Shown here: one piece after another, positions 8,426 through 17,863 of the stretch | How positions within the stretch are numbered: the stretch's first letter is position 1 | How the letters are laid out: every line of letters starts with the position of its first letter | Assembly: GCF_001467745.1 (NCBI RefSeq) | Contig: NZ_LNYG01000013.1 | Span: forward strand, 1,527,110 to 1,591,109 | DNA from: Legionella jamestowniensis | GTDB lineage: Bacteria; Pseudomonadota; Gammaproteobacteria; Legionellales; Legionellaceae | DNA: 64,000 nucleotides | Direction: 5' to 3' | Notes under the pieces: model-generated | What the model was told of the DNA's origin: nothing | Seen by the model: only the letters and a program-made list of their open reading frames with translations | The model's database searches: none | Position numbers and translations under genes: made by a program

Positions 8426-8845
8426 GTGGAAGAAAGTCAACAGCTAAAAGAGGCTGGATTAAAAATTACAATGCCCCGCTTAAAAGTTTTACAAATTTTA
8501 GAACAATCCCGTGATCATCATTTAAGTGCAGAGGGTGTCTATAAGGCCTTATTAGAAATGGGAGAGGATGTAGGTTTGGCAACAGTTTACCGTGTGTTGA
8601 CGCAGTTTGAAGCAGCAGGTCTTGTGAATCGTCATAATTTTGAGGGCGGACATTCTGTATTCGAACTTAGCCAGGGGGAACATCATGATCACCTTGTTTG
8701 TGTTAAATGTGGCAAGGTCGAGGAATTCATTGATGAGATTATTGAGCAACGTCAACAAATGATTGCAGCAAAGGCAAATTTCAAAATGACCGATCATGCT
8801 TTAAATATTTATGGCCTTTGTCCAGAGTGCCAAACCAAATCTTAA
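8426..8845 (+). CDS. fur: Ferric uptake regulator Fur
   Basis: Fe(II)-dependent DNA-binding repressor of iron uptake (139 aa). The winged-helix N-terminus (GLKITMPRLKVLQILE, DVGLATVYRVLTQF) precedes the dimerisation domain with HHDHLVCVKCGKVEEF. The structural zinc-type CxxC pairs CVKC and CPEC are both present. It starts at GTG 8426 behind a GAGGAG at 8414-8419. It is transcribed away from bamE. Confidence 0.95.
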   Translation: MEESQQLKEAGLKITMPRLKVLQILEQSRDHHLSAEGVYKALLEMGEDVGLATVYRVLTQFEAAGLVNRHNFEGGHSVFELSQGEHHDHLVCVKCGKVEEFIDEIIEQRQQMIAAKANFKMTDHALNIYGLCPECQTKS

Positions 8846-8997
8846 GCTACCCTTAAGTTTCACGTGTTATAGTTGCAATAGTTGTATCAACAAGCGCACT
8901 AAACGTATGCTCGTTGTGCGTGAAGTATCGCTATGTTGATAAGAAAGAAATGTAAAATTTTTTAGTACTTCACTATAATCAAGTTATCCTCCCTAAC

Positions 8998-10527
8998 ATG
9001 GACGTTATTTTCATGTATGAAGATTTAATTTCGCCTTACAAGGCTTCTGAGCTTCCCATGTTACAATTGGGTGGTATTTTAGTAGATGAACATTTACTTC
9101 CCGATGCGCCAGTGAACCTGGTGCTTAAATCCCTCAATCGTCATGGTTTAATTGCAGGTGCCACAGGCAGTGGTAAAACCAAAACCATGCAAGTCTTAAG
9201 TGAACAATTATCTTTAGCAGGCGTACCTAGCCTGGTCATGGATGTTAAAGGAGATATCTCAGGACTCGCAGTACCTGGTGAAGTAACAGAGATGGTAGTT
9301 GCTCGCAACCAATCATTAAATTTAACGTATACACCAAGAGCCTTTCCGGTTGAAATGCTCTCTTTAAGTGATATACATCAAGGTGTTCCTTTACGCTCCA
9401 CGGTCACCGATTTTGGAGCCTTGCTTTTTTCACGTATGTTAGATGTCAATGACACACAAGAAGGTGTTATTACCATTCTTTTTGAATACGCAAAAAGCAA
9501 AAATTTGCCTTTAATTGATTTGGCAGATATAAAAGCCCTATTGCAGTATGTGCAAACCGATGCTGGTAAAGAAGAAATAGAGGGGCAGTTTGGTGGGGTG
9601 GCAAGTAGTTCTGTGGGTACTATTGTACGCAAAATTATTGAGCTTGAAGCCCAGGGGGGTAATCAATTTTTCGGGGAGCCTGCCTTTAATGCCCTGGATC
9701 TGGTGCGCACCAATGCAGAAGGAATGGGGATAATCTCTATACTTCGTCTTAGTGACATGCAAGATAAGCCTAAATTATTTTCCACCTTTATGCTTAAGTT
9801 ACTGTCTGATGTTTATCGTTTGATGCCCGAGTTAGGGGATCCACCTAAACCAAAATTAGTGCTATTCATCGACGAAGCACATTTGATATTTAGTAATGCT
9901 AGCAAAGCCTTACTTAATTTATTAGACACCATGGTCAAATTAATTCGTTCAAAAGGTATTGGTTTGATCTTTTGCACTCAAACGCCTAATGATGTCCCGG
10001 ATACAGTTTTAAGCCAGTTGGGTTTAAAGGTTCAACATGCCCTACGTGCATTCACTGCAAAAGATCGCAAAGCGATGAAATTGGTAGCCCAAAATTTCCC
10101 TCCATCGGCGTATTATGAGACAGAACAGATATTAACTTCCCTGGCGATAGGGGAAGCTTTGGTAAGTGCCTTGGATGCAAAAGGACAACCAACGCCATTG
10201 GTGGAGTGTTTGGTGAGAGCACCTGAGTCGCGTATGGGGGTGCTTAGTGAACAAGAATTGAATCGTGCAGTGGCAACATCGACACTGCTGCCTAAATACG
10301 AACAACGACAAGAACGAAGTTCCGCAAAAGAGATCTTAGCCGCTGGGGTAGCTATTAATCGTCAAACTGGCCCGTCTACCGATGCAAAAACTAAAAAAGC
10401 AAAAGAAGAGCCTTCAATGGTTGAACAAATCACTAAAAATACATTGTTTCGCCAAATAATAAGGCAAATTATGCGTGATCTGACGCGAGCAGTCATGTCG
10501 GCTTTAGGTATTAGGCGAAAACGCTGA
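8998..10527 (+). CDS. HerA/YjgR-type ATPase (DUF853)
   Basis: A 509-residue P-loop ATPase of the HerA/FtsK superclass, YjgR branch. Walker A GATGSGKTKTMQ is near residue 56, followed by the conserved SLVMDVKGDISGLA. Walker B LVLFIDEAHLIF is near 300, and an arginine-finger/sensor region GLIFCTQTPNDVPDTVLSQLG near 330. The C-terminal region (PSMVEQITKNTLFRQIIRQIMRDLTRAV) is family-typical. A second start (ATG 9013) would remove five residues; neither has a clear Shine-Dalgarno. The cellular role of this branch is not established. Confidence 0.9.
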   Translation: MDVIFMYEDLISPYKASELPMLQLGGILVDEHLLPDAPVNLVLKSLNRHGLIAGATGSGKTKTMQVLSEQLSLAGVPSLVMDVKGDISGLAVPGEVTEMVVARNQSLNLTYTPRAFPVEMLSLSDIHQGVPLRSTVTDFGALLFSRMLDVNDTQEGVITILFEYAKSKNLPLIDLADIKALLQYVQTDAGKEEIEGQFGGVASSSVGTIVRKIIELEAQGGNQFFGEPAFNALDLVRTNAEGMGIISILRLSDMQDKPKLFSTFMLKLLSDVYRLMPELGDPPKPKLVLFIDEAHLIFSNASKALLNLLDTMVKLIRSKGIGLIFCTQTPNDVPDTVLSQLGLKVQHALRAFTAKDRKAMKLVAQNFPPSAYYETEQILTSLAIGEALVSALDAKGQPTPLVECLVRAPESRMGVLSEQELNRAVATSTLLPKYEQRQERSSAKEILAAGVAINRQTGPSTDAKTKKAKEEPSMVEQITKNTLFRQIIRQIMRDLTRAVMSALGIRRKR

Positions 10528-10570
10528 TCGAGTGTGTACTCTGATAAGCACCATACAAGAGGGGCTTCCC

Positions 10571-11275
10571 TTACTGGGTAGTAAGTAAGAATCGAAGTGT
10601 TAAGATTAGCGTTTCAGCGACCTGGGCTATCGATTGATCAGTATTCATCAAGGCCTGGTTATTTTCAACTTCCAAACCCACATAGTCCTCTTCATTAAAT
10701 CGTGTACGTAAGAAACTGGTAAATCCATCGGCAATGCCCAGATAGGGATAATTAAGGCGTACCCGATATTGACCAAACTCCGCTTTAATAACAGCTTGCC
10801 ATGCACGGGCTAAGATTTTTTCTTTATACCGCTTAGGATCATAAAGAAAACCTAGATCAGTATTTCGGGGGAGATCATTCATTACTGGAGTAAAACTGTG
10901 AATAGACAGGTGCCATACTTCGCACCCTAAATTAATATAGTATCGAACACTATTGATCACGGCTTCACGAAAAGGTTGGTAGTATTCTTCAATAATGACT
11001 TTTTTTTCTGCTTTAGGTAAAGCTGCAGTGATTTCTGAGAAACAGGCTGGATGAGTTAATCGACGGTTGCAATCAATCAATAATCTGGTCGCCTCCGCTT
11101 GTACTAAAAGGCAATCGAATGCTTTACTTAAATGCCTGGCAACGGCTAGAGCGCCAAAATCGATGCCACGATGCGTATGTAATAGTGCTTCATGACCATC
11201 AAAATATTGTTGGTAAGCTTCTGGTACGGTATTAACCGCATGCTCACAACTTAAAATAAGCACACGCTTTTTCAT
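10571..11275 (-). CDS. N-formylglutamate amidohydrolase-like enzyme
   Basis: A 234-residue Zn-dependent amidase-like protein of the FGase family. Family motifs seen: LSCEHAVNTVPEAY at the N-terminus, HRGIDFGA near 37, RLLIDCNR near 65, LSIHSFTPV near 124 and LEVENNQAL near 205. It is the last gene of a four-gene minus-strand operon; its ATG overlaps the GCS2-like stop (ATGA). In this setting it more likely hydrolyses an N-acyl or amide bond of the pathway product than formylglutamate from histidine catabolism, since no hut genes are nearby. That substrate statement is inference. Confidence 0.8.
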   Translation of the reverse strand: MKKRVLILSCEHAVNTVPEAYQQYFDGHEALLHTHRGIDFGALAVARHLSKAFDCLLVQAEATRLLIDCNRRLTHPACFSEITAALPKAEKKVIIEEYYQPFREAVINSVRYYINLGCEVWHLSIHSFTPVMNDLPRNTDLGFLYDPKRYKEKILARAWQAVIKAEFGQYRVRLNYPYLGIADGFTSFLRTRFNEEDYVGLEVENNQALMNTDQSIAQVAETLILTLRFLLTTQ

Positions 11276-12501
11276 GTTGGATTAAATAATTGATTGGCCA
11301 ATAAACAATGTGAAAGCTGTCGGTAAGTGCGCGTGAGCGTGGCATGATTAATTTCATTGCCACAGGCATTTAAAAGACGCTCACTTAAATTACCGTGGTT
11401 TAAAATAAACTCTAATGTCTTTTGGGTTGTATAATCGAGCTCATGGCTTATTTTTTCAATTAAATGCGACCAGATACTGCGTACGCTCATTGAGCGTTTA
11501 GGCAACAGCCATTGCCTGGCTAATTCTGCATCTTCTATCTGTACTTGAAAACCCGCATTCACGGTTTCTTCATAAACCGTTTTTAGACGTTTTGTTTCAC
11601 AGGGATTATCTAAATAATAAGAGGACTTCATGGACCAATATTTTAAAATCGCATGAATTGTCAGTGCGATGGCTATATCTGCCTGTACACATTCCTGCGA
11701 GTCAAGAATGCGGATTTCAATGGCTTTATACTCAAATTTAGGGATGGCTGCCCTGGAATTCAGCCATTCATATTGCAAAATTCCCTGTGGATCATGAGGA
11801 TGGATGGCCCGATACATCGGCTCTAATATCTCTTTTTTATATTGGTCTTCACTGCTTATAAATTCAGGAATAATATCGCCACTAATGGAGGGGATACGTT
11901 GCTGATTTTTTCCATAAAAGTATAAGCGGGAGTCATTTAAGCCCGTTTTTTTACCCTCTAAAAAAGGGGTACTGGCAGCTAACGCCGGCAATAAAGGAAG
12001 GACTAATCGAATCGCATTATGCAAATGGTTAAATTCCTCGTCATTAGCAAATGGCAAATTAACATGCATACTCTGTAGGTTTGACCAACCATGTCCCTGG
12101 CAATTAAAAATAGTATCAAACTGATGATAAATGTCCCTATTCCCATGTGGCCACCGCTTGGTTTCTTGCAAGGGATTCATCCAGGGATGGGCACCTGTTG
12201 GCAGTAGTTGTAAATTGCGTGCAGCAAGGTAAGGTTGCAATTTTTCGATGGCTTTTTGAAATTGCGCAGCAATAGAAGCATCAGGCGGTTTAGGACCGTT
12301 ATTTTTTAGTTCAAGTACATGAAGCACCAGTTCATTGCTAATGGCAATGTCTCCTAATGCTACCTCGTTTACTAATTCACCGGCTAACTCTTTGAGAAGA
12401 AGATCACTTTGAGGTTGTACATTTAAGTGCTGGGAATCCACAAGCATATATTCAATTTCGATACCTAATACCGAAAAGAGTGAATAATCAGACATAGCCA
12501 T
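11272..12501 (-). CDS. GCS2-type carboxylate-amine ligase
   Basis: An approximately 409-residue ATP-dependent ligase of the glutamate-cysteine ligase type 2 fold. Motifs: FSVLGIEIEYMLVD at the N-terminus, LELKNNGPKPP, LLPTGAHPWMNP, SMHVNLPFA, FLEGKKTGLNDSR and the C-terminal KAIEIRILDSQECVQADIAI. I place the start at ATG 12501 (MAMSDYSLF), behind AGGA; 12495 is equally possible, and the open frame runs to 12531. It overlaps the RimK-like gene upstream by 14 bases and the amidohydrolase downstream by 4. The substrate is unknown: glutathione synthesis is unlikely given the partners. Confidence 0.8.
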   Translation of the reverse strand: MAMSDYSLFSVLGIEIEYMLVDSQHLNVQPQSDLLLKELAGELVNEVALGDIAISNELVLHVLELKNNGPKPPDASIAAQFQKAIEKLQPYLAARNLQLLPTGAHPWMNPLQETKRWPHGNRDIYHQFDTIFNCQGHGWSNLQSMHVNLPFANDEEFNHLHNAIRLVLPLLPALAASTPFLEGKKTGLNDSRLYFYGKNQQRIPSISGDIIPEFISSEDQYKKEILEPMYRAIHPHDPQGILQYEWLNSRAAIPKFEYKAIEIRILDSQECVQADIAIALTIHAILKYWSMKSSYYLDNPCETKRLKTVYEETVNAGFQVQIEDAELARQWLLPKRSMSVRSIWSHLIEKISHELDYTTQKTLEFILNHGNLSERLLNACGNEINHATLTRTYRQLSHCLLANQLFNPT

Positions 12502-13942
12502 GTTTCCTGCGGATGCGCTGCAAAAATACACTCATGACCAGTTGATAGAGTGATTCACCTAGAATTTTATCTTCAATGCCAAAATCGATGTTCGGATTGT
12601 CATTGACCTCGATAACATAATGTTTATCGCCTTGGCTTTTTATATCCACACCATATAAGCCATCACCTATTAGGCGTGTGCATTTTAAAGCGGTTTTTAT
12701 AATGGCTTCCGGCACTTCATGTATAGGAATGGTTTCTGTATCCCCTTCCCGTTTCCCTTTGATAGCATCCCAGTTATAAATTTGCCAGTGGTTCGTTGCC
12801 ATGTAGTAACGGCAAGCGAAAATAGGTTTATTGTCCAGGATGCCAATGCGCCAATCATATTCAGTAGGAATAAATGGCTGTACTAACACCAGATCGGAAA
12901 TTTTAAAAAACTGGAGTAATGATTTTTGCAAAGCCTTATTATCATCAAGTTTAATCACCCCATGCGAAAAGGCACTGTCTGGTCTTTTTAATACGCAAGG
13001 AAATTGAATGTTTGGGATTTCTTTATCGTATTTGCTAATGAAGATAGTTTCTGGCGTTAAAATTTGATGACTGCGCATCAACTCTGCGAGGTAAACTTTG
13101 TTGCTACATTTTATAATGGATTGTGGGTCATCAATCACTACTAGATTTTCCTGGGCTGCCCGCCTTGCCATTCTATAAGTATAATGGTTGACGGAAGTGG
13201 TTGCTCGAATAAAAAGAGCATCGTATTCGGCCAGTGATTTTGTGTCGCTTTTCTCAATAAAATCAACATTTAACCCCATGGCTTCCCCGGTTGTTGCAAA
13301 AATATCAAGGGCTTTTTTATTCGAGGGTGCATTCGGTTCAACTGGATCAATTAAGATAGCAAGATCGTGATAGCGTTGTTTTTTGCGCCATTGGTGAAAG
13401 CGCTTTTTAGATAAATAATTTTTTGCTGCTTCTTGCATAAACTCTTTATGGTGTTCAGGAATGTCAGTTAATGACAGAACCTGAAGTGTTTTAATTCGCC
13501 ACTGCTTCTTTTTTTCTAGGGTGAAACGCATTAATGGTAAAGGAAATAAACCATGCAATTTTTTAGCAAGATTGGCATGACACTTCGCCATGTTTTGCCC
13601 AAAATACAAACTTAAAACGAATTCTTCTCCTTTAATGTCATGCAAACTGTGCTGAATTTCTTCATCGACATCTTGAGAAATAAACTTGGATAATTCTGCA
13701 TTAAGCGCATCCTGAATGCTATGTACAGAAGGAATGGCTTTATGATCACGGGCATGGGCGAGCAAAGATACATAATAGCCGATAGTCTGATGATTATAAG
13801 ATTGGCAAAGATTAATAACGCGAATGGATTTACTTTGGTAATAACTTTCACTGGATAAATACTCTGACGCTTTAACAATGGCAGCAAGTGAGCCAAGAAA
13901 TTTCCACCCCGAAGGGTCATCCGTTACGATTAATGTTTCCAT
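12488..13942 (-). CDS. RimK-like ATP-grasp ligase with RLAN N-terminal domain
   Basis: A 484-residue ligase. The N-terminal about 190 residues (LIVTDDPSGWKF ... YHDLAILIDP) match the domain that precedes the ATP-grasp module in the RimK-family RLAN proteins. The ATP-grasp part shows CVLKRPDSAFSHGVIKL, VQPFIPTEYDWRIGILD, and the Mg-binding HYVIEVNDNPNIDFG near the end. Such enzymes join carboxylates to amines through acyl-phosphates. The gene abuts the peptidase gene upstream with no spacer and overlaps the GCS2-like gene downstream. With two unrelated ligases in one operon, a two-step amide or short-peptide synthesis is the likely role (inference). Confidence 0.85.
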   Translation of the reverse strand: METLIVTDDPSGWKFLGSLAAIVKASEYLSSESYYQSKSIRVINLCQSYNHQTIGYYVSLLAHARDHKAIPSVHSIQDALNAELSKFISQDVDEEIQHSLHDIKGEEFVLSLYFGQNMAKCHANLAKKLHGLFPLPLMRFTLEKKKQWRIKTLQVLSLTDIPEHHKEFMQEAAKNYLSKKRFHQWRKKQRYHDLAILIDPVEPNAPSNKKALDIFATTGEAMGLNVDFIEKSDTKSLAEYDALFIRATTSVNHYTYRMARRAAQENLVVIDDPQSIIKCSNKVYLAELMRSHQILTPETIFISKYDKEIPNIQFPCVLKRPDSAFSHGVIKLDDNKALQKSLLQFFKISDLVLVQPFIPTEYDWRIGILDNKPIFACRYYMATNHWQIYNWDAIKGKREGDTETIPIHEVPEAIIKTALKCTRLIGDGLYGVDIKSQGDKHYVIEVNDNPNIDFGIEDKILGESLYQLVMSVFLQRIRRKHGYV

Positions 13943-14662
13943 TTAATCACTCTTTGGTTGAATTATTATTAAATTAGCATCATAGGTTAGAACACCGACC
14001 ATGATAGCGTTAATTAAACGATTACTACTTACTTTATAATAGTTATCTTGGGAAATGGGATTTTCCCGATGTGGATCTGCGACAACAACAAGTCTTTTTT
14101 TGTCATCATAGCCACATAGAACAACAAAATGTCCACAGGGTGTACCACGGATATCATCGTAAATGGCTTCTCCATTTGCATAACGTTCGCGGGAGCTGCG
14201 ATAGAGATAAGTAGCGCTTAACCCTGTAAGGATAGGAATTTTTTTTGAAAAATAGTCTTTTAGTAATTGTACGCTCAAGGTGCGAAAATGGACTTCACCG
14301 CCTAATTCAAGGTAGTCAAGATAAGCTTGGCTTGCTTGCAGGATGCCTTTAGTTCTTTTATACCTCATTTGCGCATGTAACTTAATTTTCAATAAATCGT
14401 GACAGGCCCTTCCTTGCTCAAAATCAAACCATGTTGGATCAAAAATATTAAGATTATTAATGTAGATTATCACCTGAAATCCGTGAAGGAGGGCATGTTT
14501 TCCCAACATGGGTGCCAAGGTACCTCCTGAAAGAGAGCGCTCTACATTTTTAATCACTTCTGACAAATCAAGATTCAAACCATAATAACGATAAATTGCG
14601 TGTAAACTAGTAGGACCGCATGTTTCATCATCAGGTTGTGTATGTATCGTCAGATCGATCAT
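13943..14662 (-). CDS. C39-like papain-fold peptidase or transglutaminase-like hydrolase
   Basis: About 239 residues. The putative triad is Cys in DDETCGPTSLHAIYRYYG near residue 14, His in TPCGHFVVLCGYD and Asp in VVVADPHREN, the order of Peptidase_C39_2 proteins. The start ATG at 14662 is preferred over an in-frame TTG at 14674; neither has a strong ribosome site. No membrane or signal segment is seen, so it is not the processing domain of a bacteriocin exporter. As first gene of the amide-ligase operon it may trim or transfer the peptide-like product. Confidence 0.75.
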   Translation of the reverse strand: MIDLTIHTQPDDETCGPTSLHAIYRYYGLNLDLSEVIKNVERSLSGGTLAPMLGKHALLHGFQVIIYINNLNIFDPTWFDFEQGRACHDLLKIKLHAQMRYKRTKGILQASQAYLDYLELGGEVHFRTLSVQLLKDYFSKKIPILTGLSATYLYRSSRERYANGEAIYDDIRGTPCGHFVVLCGYDDKKRLVVVADPHRENPISQDNYYKVSSNRLINAIMVGVLTYDANLIIIQPKSD

Positions 14663-14776
14663 TCTTAAGACCAAAGTCAGTCAAAAATTTAATCCATTTA
14701 TGCGTTTAACGTTAGACCTCGCCTAATCATTTGTCAATCGCTCTTTTACTGAGAGAAACATTAAAATTTCTTTCTT

Positions 14777-16084
14777 TCAATCGCTTATTTTTATGAAAGG
14801 AAGATCAAAGAGCCGTTCTAAAAAACTTAGTACAGGAATTAAAAAGCCAAAAGCAAAAATAATAATAATGACGGGATAATGTCTAGCACTTGCTGGAGCT
14901 CGATGAAAGCGTGTAATTGGTGTGTGTTCACGACTCAAGAGATAGATGAGAAGAAGTAAGCCATAAAAGTAGAATGAATAAATTGAAAATTTATTAAACA
15001 ATTCGGTCATTTTTTTACTGGAAAGGTAATCAATAGGAAAATTCAGTAAAAACAGGCTTAAGAGCCATAAAATTTTTTGCTTGATGCTATCACCATGCAA
15101 AAAAAACATTTCCCAGGTTAATGCCAGGGGGAAAATAAGTAAGGAAAAATAATAAAGCCACCCAAATGGGCTTAATAACAGCATCATTGATAAAGTTAAT
15201 GCAAAAAACTGTTTATCTCGGGAGGCGGTTAACAGCGTACTGGCTTTTTTTAAGTACCATAGAAGAAAGGCAATAAACAAAACTCCATAGAGAATATTGA
15301 TATATAAGCGGCTTTGGGTCTTATCATGCACATCAACAAGGGTACGAAAAAGAAAACCATAAACTGAAGCATTCCAATTGTCACCATACCATTGAACCTT
15401 AGGCATCATTGCGAAATAGTAGGTATAAATATCTGTTCCATAGATGATCATAGGAAGAAGGGACAAGAACAATGCTATACCAAGCATTACAACAAAAACT
15501 CGGTAGCGTTTTTGCAGGAGGACATAAAAAAATAACAAGGCGGGAAAAAATTTAAGCGCAATAACAAATCCCCACAGTGCTCCTGCCCAATAATCCTTTT
15601 TTTTAGAATAAAAATGATAGCCGAGGATAATACCAAATAATAACAAGGCACCGAGTTGCGTAATCGCTCTATCCATTAAAATACCAAAAAATGCCAGGTA
15701 GAGAAGATAGAGGCTTGGCCAATTTTCTTGGTAAAAGTCGGCAGAAAAAACATGTTTAAATACAAGTCTGGCGGCAACCAAGGATAATATCAGCGAGATT
15801 ATCCACCAAGTAGTGAGGGCTGCATGGTAATTCAGTTTGGCCAGGGGGCTGAATAACATCAGTACAAAAGGAGGATTTAAATTGCAAGCAAGTTTTTTTA
15901 CTACCGGTAGATAGGTAGCCACTAGGGTTTGATAAGGATTATTCCCCAGCATTAACGTTTGTGAGGCAGAATAAAAGGAAGCAAAATCTATTCCTTGCTG
16001 GAAGGTGAGAATAAAATAGAACAGAACACCATAGCTAGCAAGGAGAAATAAAAATGCTGCACGCTGCCAAGAGGCTAAATTCAT
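14777..16084 (-). CDS. GT87-like polytopic membrane glycosyltransferase (DUF2029)
   Basis: A 435-residue integral membrane protein with about ten hydrophobic segments. The first loop has FQQGIDFASFYSASQTLMLGNNPYQ, the conserved acidic motif of polyprenyl-phosphate-dependent mannosyltransferase-like GT87 enzymes. CNLNPPFVLMLFSPLAKL and WNASVYGFLFR are also family-like. Donor and acceptor are unknown. It stands alone between the amide-ligase operon and the hotdog gene, with its own spacer on each side. Confidence 0.8.
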   Translation of the reverse strand: MNLASWQRAAFLFLLASYGVLFYFILTFQQGIDFASFYSASQTLMLGNNPYQTLVATYLPVVKKLACNLNPPFVLMLFSPLAKLNYHAALTTWWIISLILSLVAARLVFKHVFSADFYQENWPSLYLLYLAFFGILMDRAITQLGALLLFGIILGYHFYSKKKDYWAGALWGFVIALKFFPALLFFYVLLQKRYRVFVVMLGIALFLSLLPMIIYGTDIYTYYFAMMPKVQWYGDNWNASVYGFLFRTLVDVHDKTQSRLYINILYGVLFIAFLLWYLKKASTLLTASRDKQFFALTLSMMLLLSPFGWLYYFSLLIFPLALTWEMFFLHGDSIKQKILWLLSLFLLNFPIDYLSSKKMTELFNKFSIYSFYFYGLLLLIYLLSREHTPITRFHRAPASARHYPVIIIIFAFGFLIPVLSFLERLFDLPFIKISD

Positions 16085-16204
16085 TAGGTAGTTTGGTTGT
16101 CACCAGAGTTTCATTTTATTGATAATTCAATAAAAATTGCAAATGGATACAGAATAATTACAACTATTAGGATATTCCTGAGGAGAAGTGCTAAATAATT
16201 TAAT

Positions 16205-16270
16205 CGTATATGCCTACGTTCTGCGGCTTGCACGTAGAATTCAGCGATGTTGAGAGATTTTCGATGCTCT
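16205..16270 (+). repeat. Palindromic dispersed repeat, copy B (degenerate)
   Basis: Reads TTCTGCGGCTTGCACGTAGAA followed by TTCAGCGATGTTGAGAGATTTTCGAT. It lines up with the minus strand of copy A near 7.9 kb over about 60 bases, with the palindrome arm decayed (CGTAGAA for CCGCAGAA). It lies in the 184-base spacer between the GT87 gene and the hotdog gene. Confidence 0.55.
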
Positions 16271-16739
16271 AGACAACCTTGACTGATAACTCAAGGATAA
16301 AATTTGCTACTTCCTCTGGACTATCTGGATAATTAATGAAGGCTTGAATGTCTATCGGTCTGTTAACCCGTTGCTGTGTCGCTTGAGATTCTTGAATCAT
16401 CGCTTTAACAGTGTCGCCTTGAGAACAAATAAAATAAACATCGGTTTCCGGGCGACGTAAAAATTGGGCTTGAAAGGATTTAAAAACAACAGAAACTTTT
16501 AGTCTTGCTTGATCTGCATGATAAAAACTGTGCATGCCACCTGCCAAATCGGCCCCAACAGCTAAAGCGCCAAAATACATAGAATGTAAATGGTTTTTAC
16601 TGCGACGAGTTAAAGGCAATTTAATAACGATTTGCTGATCAGTTAACTGAATTAATTTAGGTTTTAAATGACCAATTAAGGGAACTTTAAACCGTCCAAA
16701 GGTCCAAAGAAAAAGTTTAAAGCGAGTAAAGGTGTTCAT
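16269..16739 (-). CDS. Hotdog-fold protein (DUF4442, thioesterase-like)
   Basis: A 156-residue protein of the DUF4442/YiiD C-terminal hotdog group. Typical segments are RSKNHLHSMYFGALAVGADLAGGMHSF and VSVVFKSFQAQFLRRPETDVYFIC. The HLHSMYFGAL segment contains the helix that in hotdog thioesterases faces the acyl-CoA. A role in acyl-CoA hydrolysis is suggested by fold only. Its ATG overlaps the stop of the BON-domain gene (16736), so the two are coupled. Confidence 0.75.
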   Translation of the reverse strand: MNTFTRFKLFLWTFGRFKVPLIGHLKPKLIQLTDQQIVIKLPLTRRSKNHLHSMYFGALAVGADLAGGMHSFYHADQARLKVSVVFKSFQAQFLRRPETDVYFICSQGDTVKAMIQESQATQQRVNRPIDIQAFINYPDSPEEVANFILELSVKVV

Positions 16740-17293
16740 GAAGCTTCCTTGTCAACCTCAAGATTTGAAATAATTTTCTTTACACCACGTACGGCGGCCA
16801 CTCTTTTTATAATGGCGCTAATAGCTTTTTCTTGTTTTAAATGTCCAGATAAAGTTACTGTGCCGTTGGTAGTGGTTGCATTAATTCCAACTAAAGGGAT
16901 TGACTCGTCATCGAATACTTTAGCCTTCAAAACTGCGGCTTCAACTTTGGTGGTAATATAGGCATCTGTAAAAGCAGTATTTACTTGTTTAATAATCAGT
17001 TCGTCCGTGTCTACTTCCTTCACGCCTTTTGTCATTTTTGCCAACCGTAATGCATCCACAAAGGCTTGGCGATCTTTAACATGCCCACGTAAAGAGACAA
17101 CACCATTTTCAGTAGAAACATAAATTTTTAAAGGGTTTAAATGACGGTTTTTTGTAAATTTGGCAGTAATTTTTGTAGTAATGACTGAATCACTAAATTC
17201 TTGCTCGAATTCTTTTAAATTATTCTCAGCGTGTGCAAGGGCCACCCCAATGACAAGTATGAGACTAACAACAAATTTAAGGATTGTTTGCAT
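16736..17293 (-). CDS. Periplasmic BON-domain protein (OsmY/DolP-like)
   Basis: A 185-residue exported protein: signal peptide MQTILKFVVSLILVIGVALAHA, then two BON repeats. The first centres on DSVITTKITAKF ... VVSLRGHVKDRQAF; the second on DAYITTKVEAAVL ... TVTLSGHLKQEKAI and ends KIISNLEVDKEAS. BON repeats bind phospholipid membranes and occur in envelope-stress proteins such as OsmY and DolP. No lipobox Cys is present, so it should be soluble in the periplasm. Confidence 0.85.
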   Translation of the reverse strand: MQTILKFVVSLILVIGVALAHAENNLKEFEQEFSDSVITTKITAKFTKNRHLNPLKIYVSTENGVVSLRGHVKDRQAFVDALRLAKMTKGVKEVDTDELIIKQVNTAFTDAYITTKVEAAVLKAKVFDDESIPLVGINATTTNGTVTLSGHLKQEKAISAIIKRVAAVRGVKKIISNLEVDKEAS

Positions 17294-17518
17294 ACTAGGT
17301 TACCGTTAAAAAATCATGAAAAGAGTATACCATTTTCAACAGCTCTACCAAGGATTTTATCAGGAATTTACAAAATCTTAAAAGTTTAAAGACGTTGAAA
17401 TATTTTTAAAAGTTTACTCAAAGAAAGTGGCCTTGTTCTGCTAAAACTATCGGCTTTCGTTTACTATTTAAGGCACCTTGGTTATTATTTGTCTTTTGAT
17501 TGTTCAATAAGAAATTAA

Positions 17519-17863
17519 ATGAAAATTACAGTTAAATACTTTCCAAGTGCTTGGACTTTTGAGTCAAAGGATTATAACCGGTGGCAAATAGAACAACGAA
17601 TTGAATTGTCTTTATTAAATTATGTGAACGAGTGTAAAACAATTTTCCCAGAAAAATACCACCTTTTAGAAGAAATCGTTTTTACTGTGTCAAATCATGT
17701 GGCAATAGGAGATAATTGGTCCTTTGACTTTTATGAGCGCGGTGAGGGACTTTTAAAAAATGCTCTTATTAATCCTCGCAATCTAAACACACCAATAATT
17801 TCTGTTTATGAAAATCCCACTCACGGTGATGAAGAAAGCATGTCTTTGTCACAGTCTATTTAA
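17519..17863 (+). CDS. Hypothetical 114-residue protein
   Basis: Not recognised. Soluble and acidic, rich in aromatic residues, no signal peptide; starts MKITVKYFPSAWTFESKDYN and has an even hydrophobic pattern suggesting a compact fold. The ribosome site is weak (AAGAAA). Its 3' end overlaps the convergent IcmL-like gene by eight bases. An ordinary codon pattern and a preceding 225-base spacer argue that it is real. Confidence 0.6.
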   Translation: MKITVKYFPSAWTFESKDYNRWQIEQRIELSLLNYVNECKTIFPEKYHLLEEIVFTVSNHVAIGDNWSFDFYERGEGLLKNALINPRNLNTPIISVYENPTHGDEESMSLSQSI

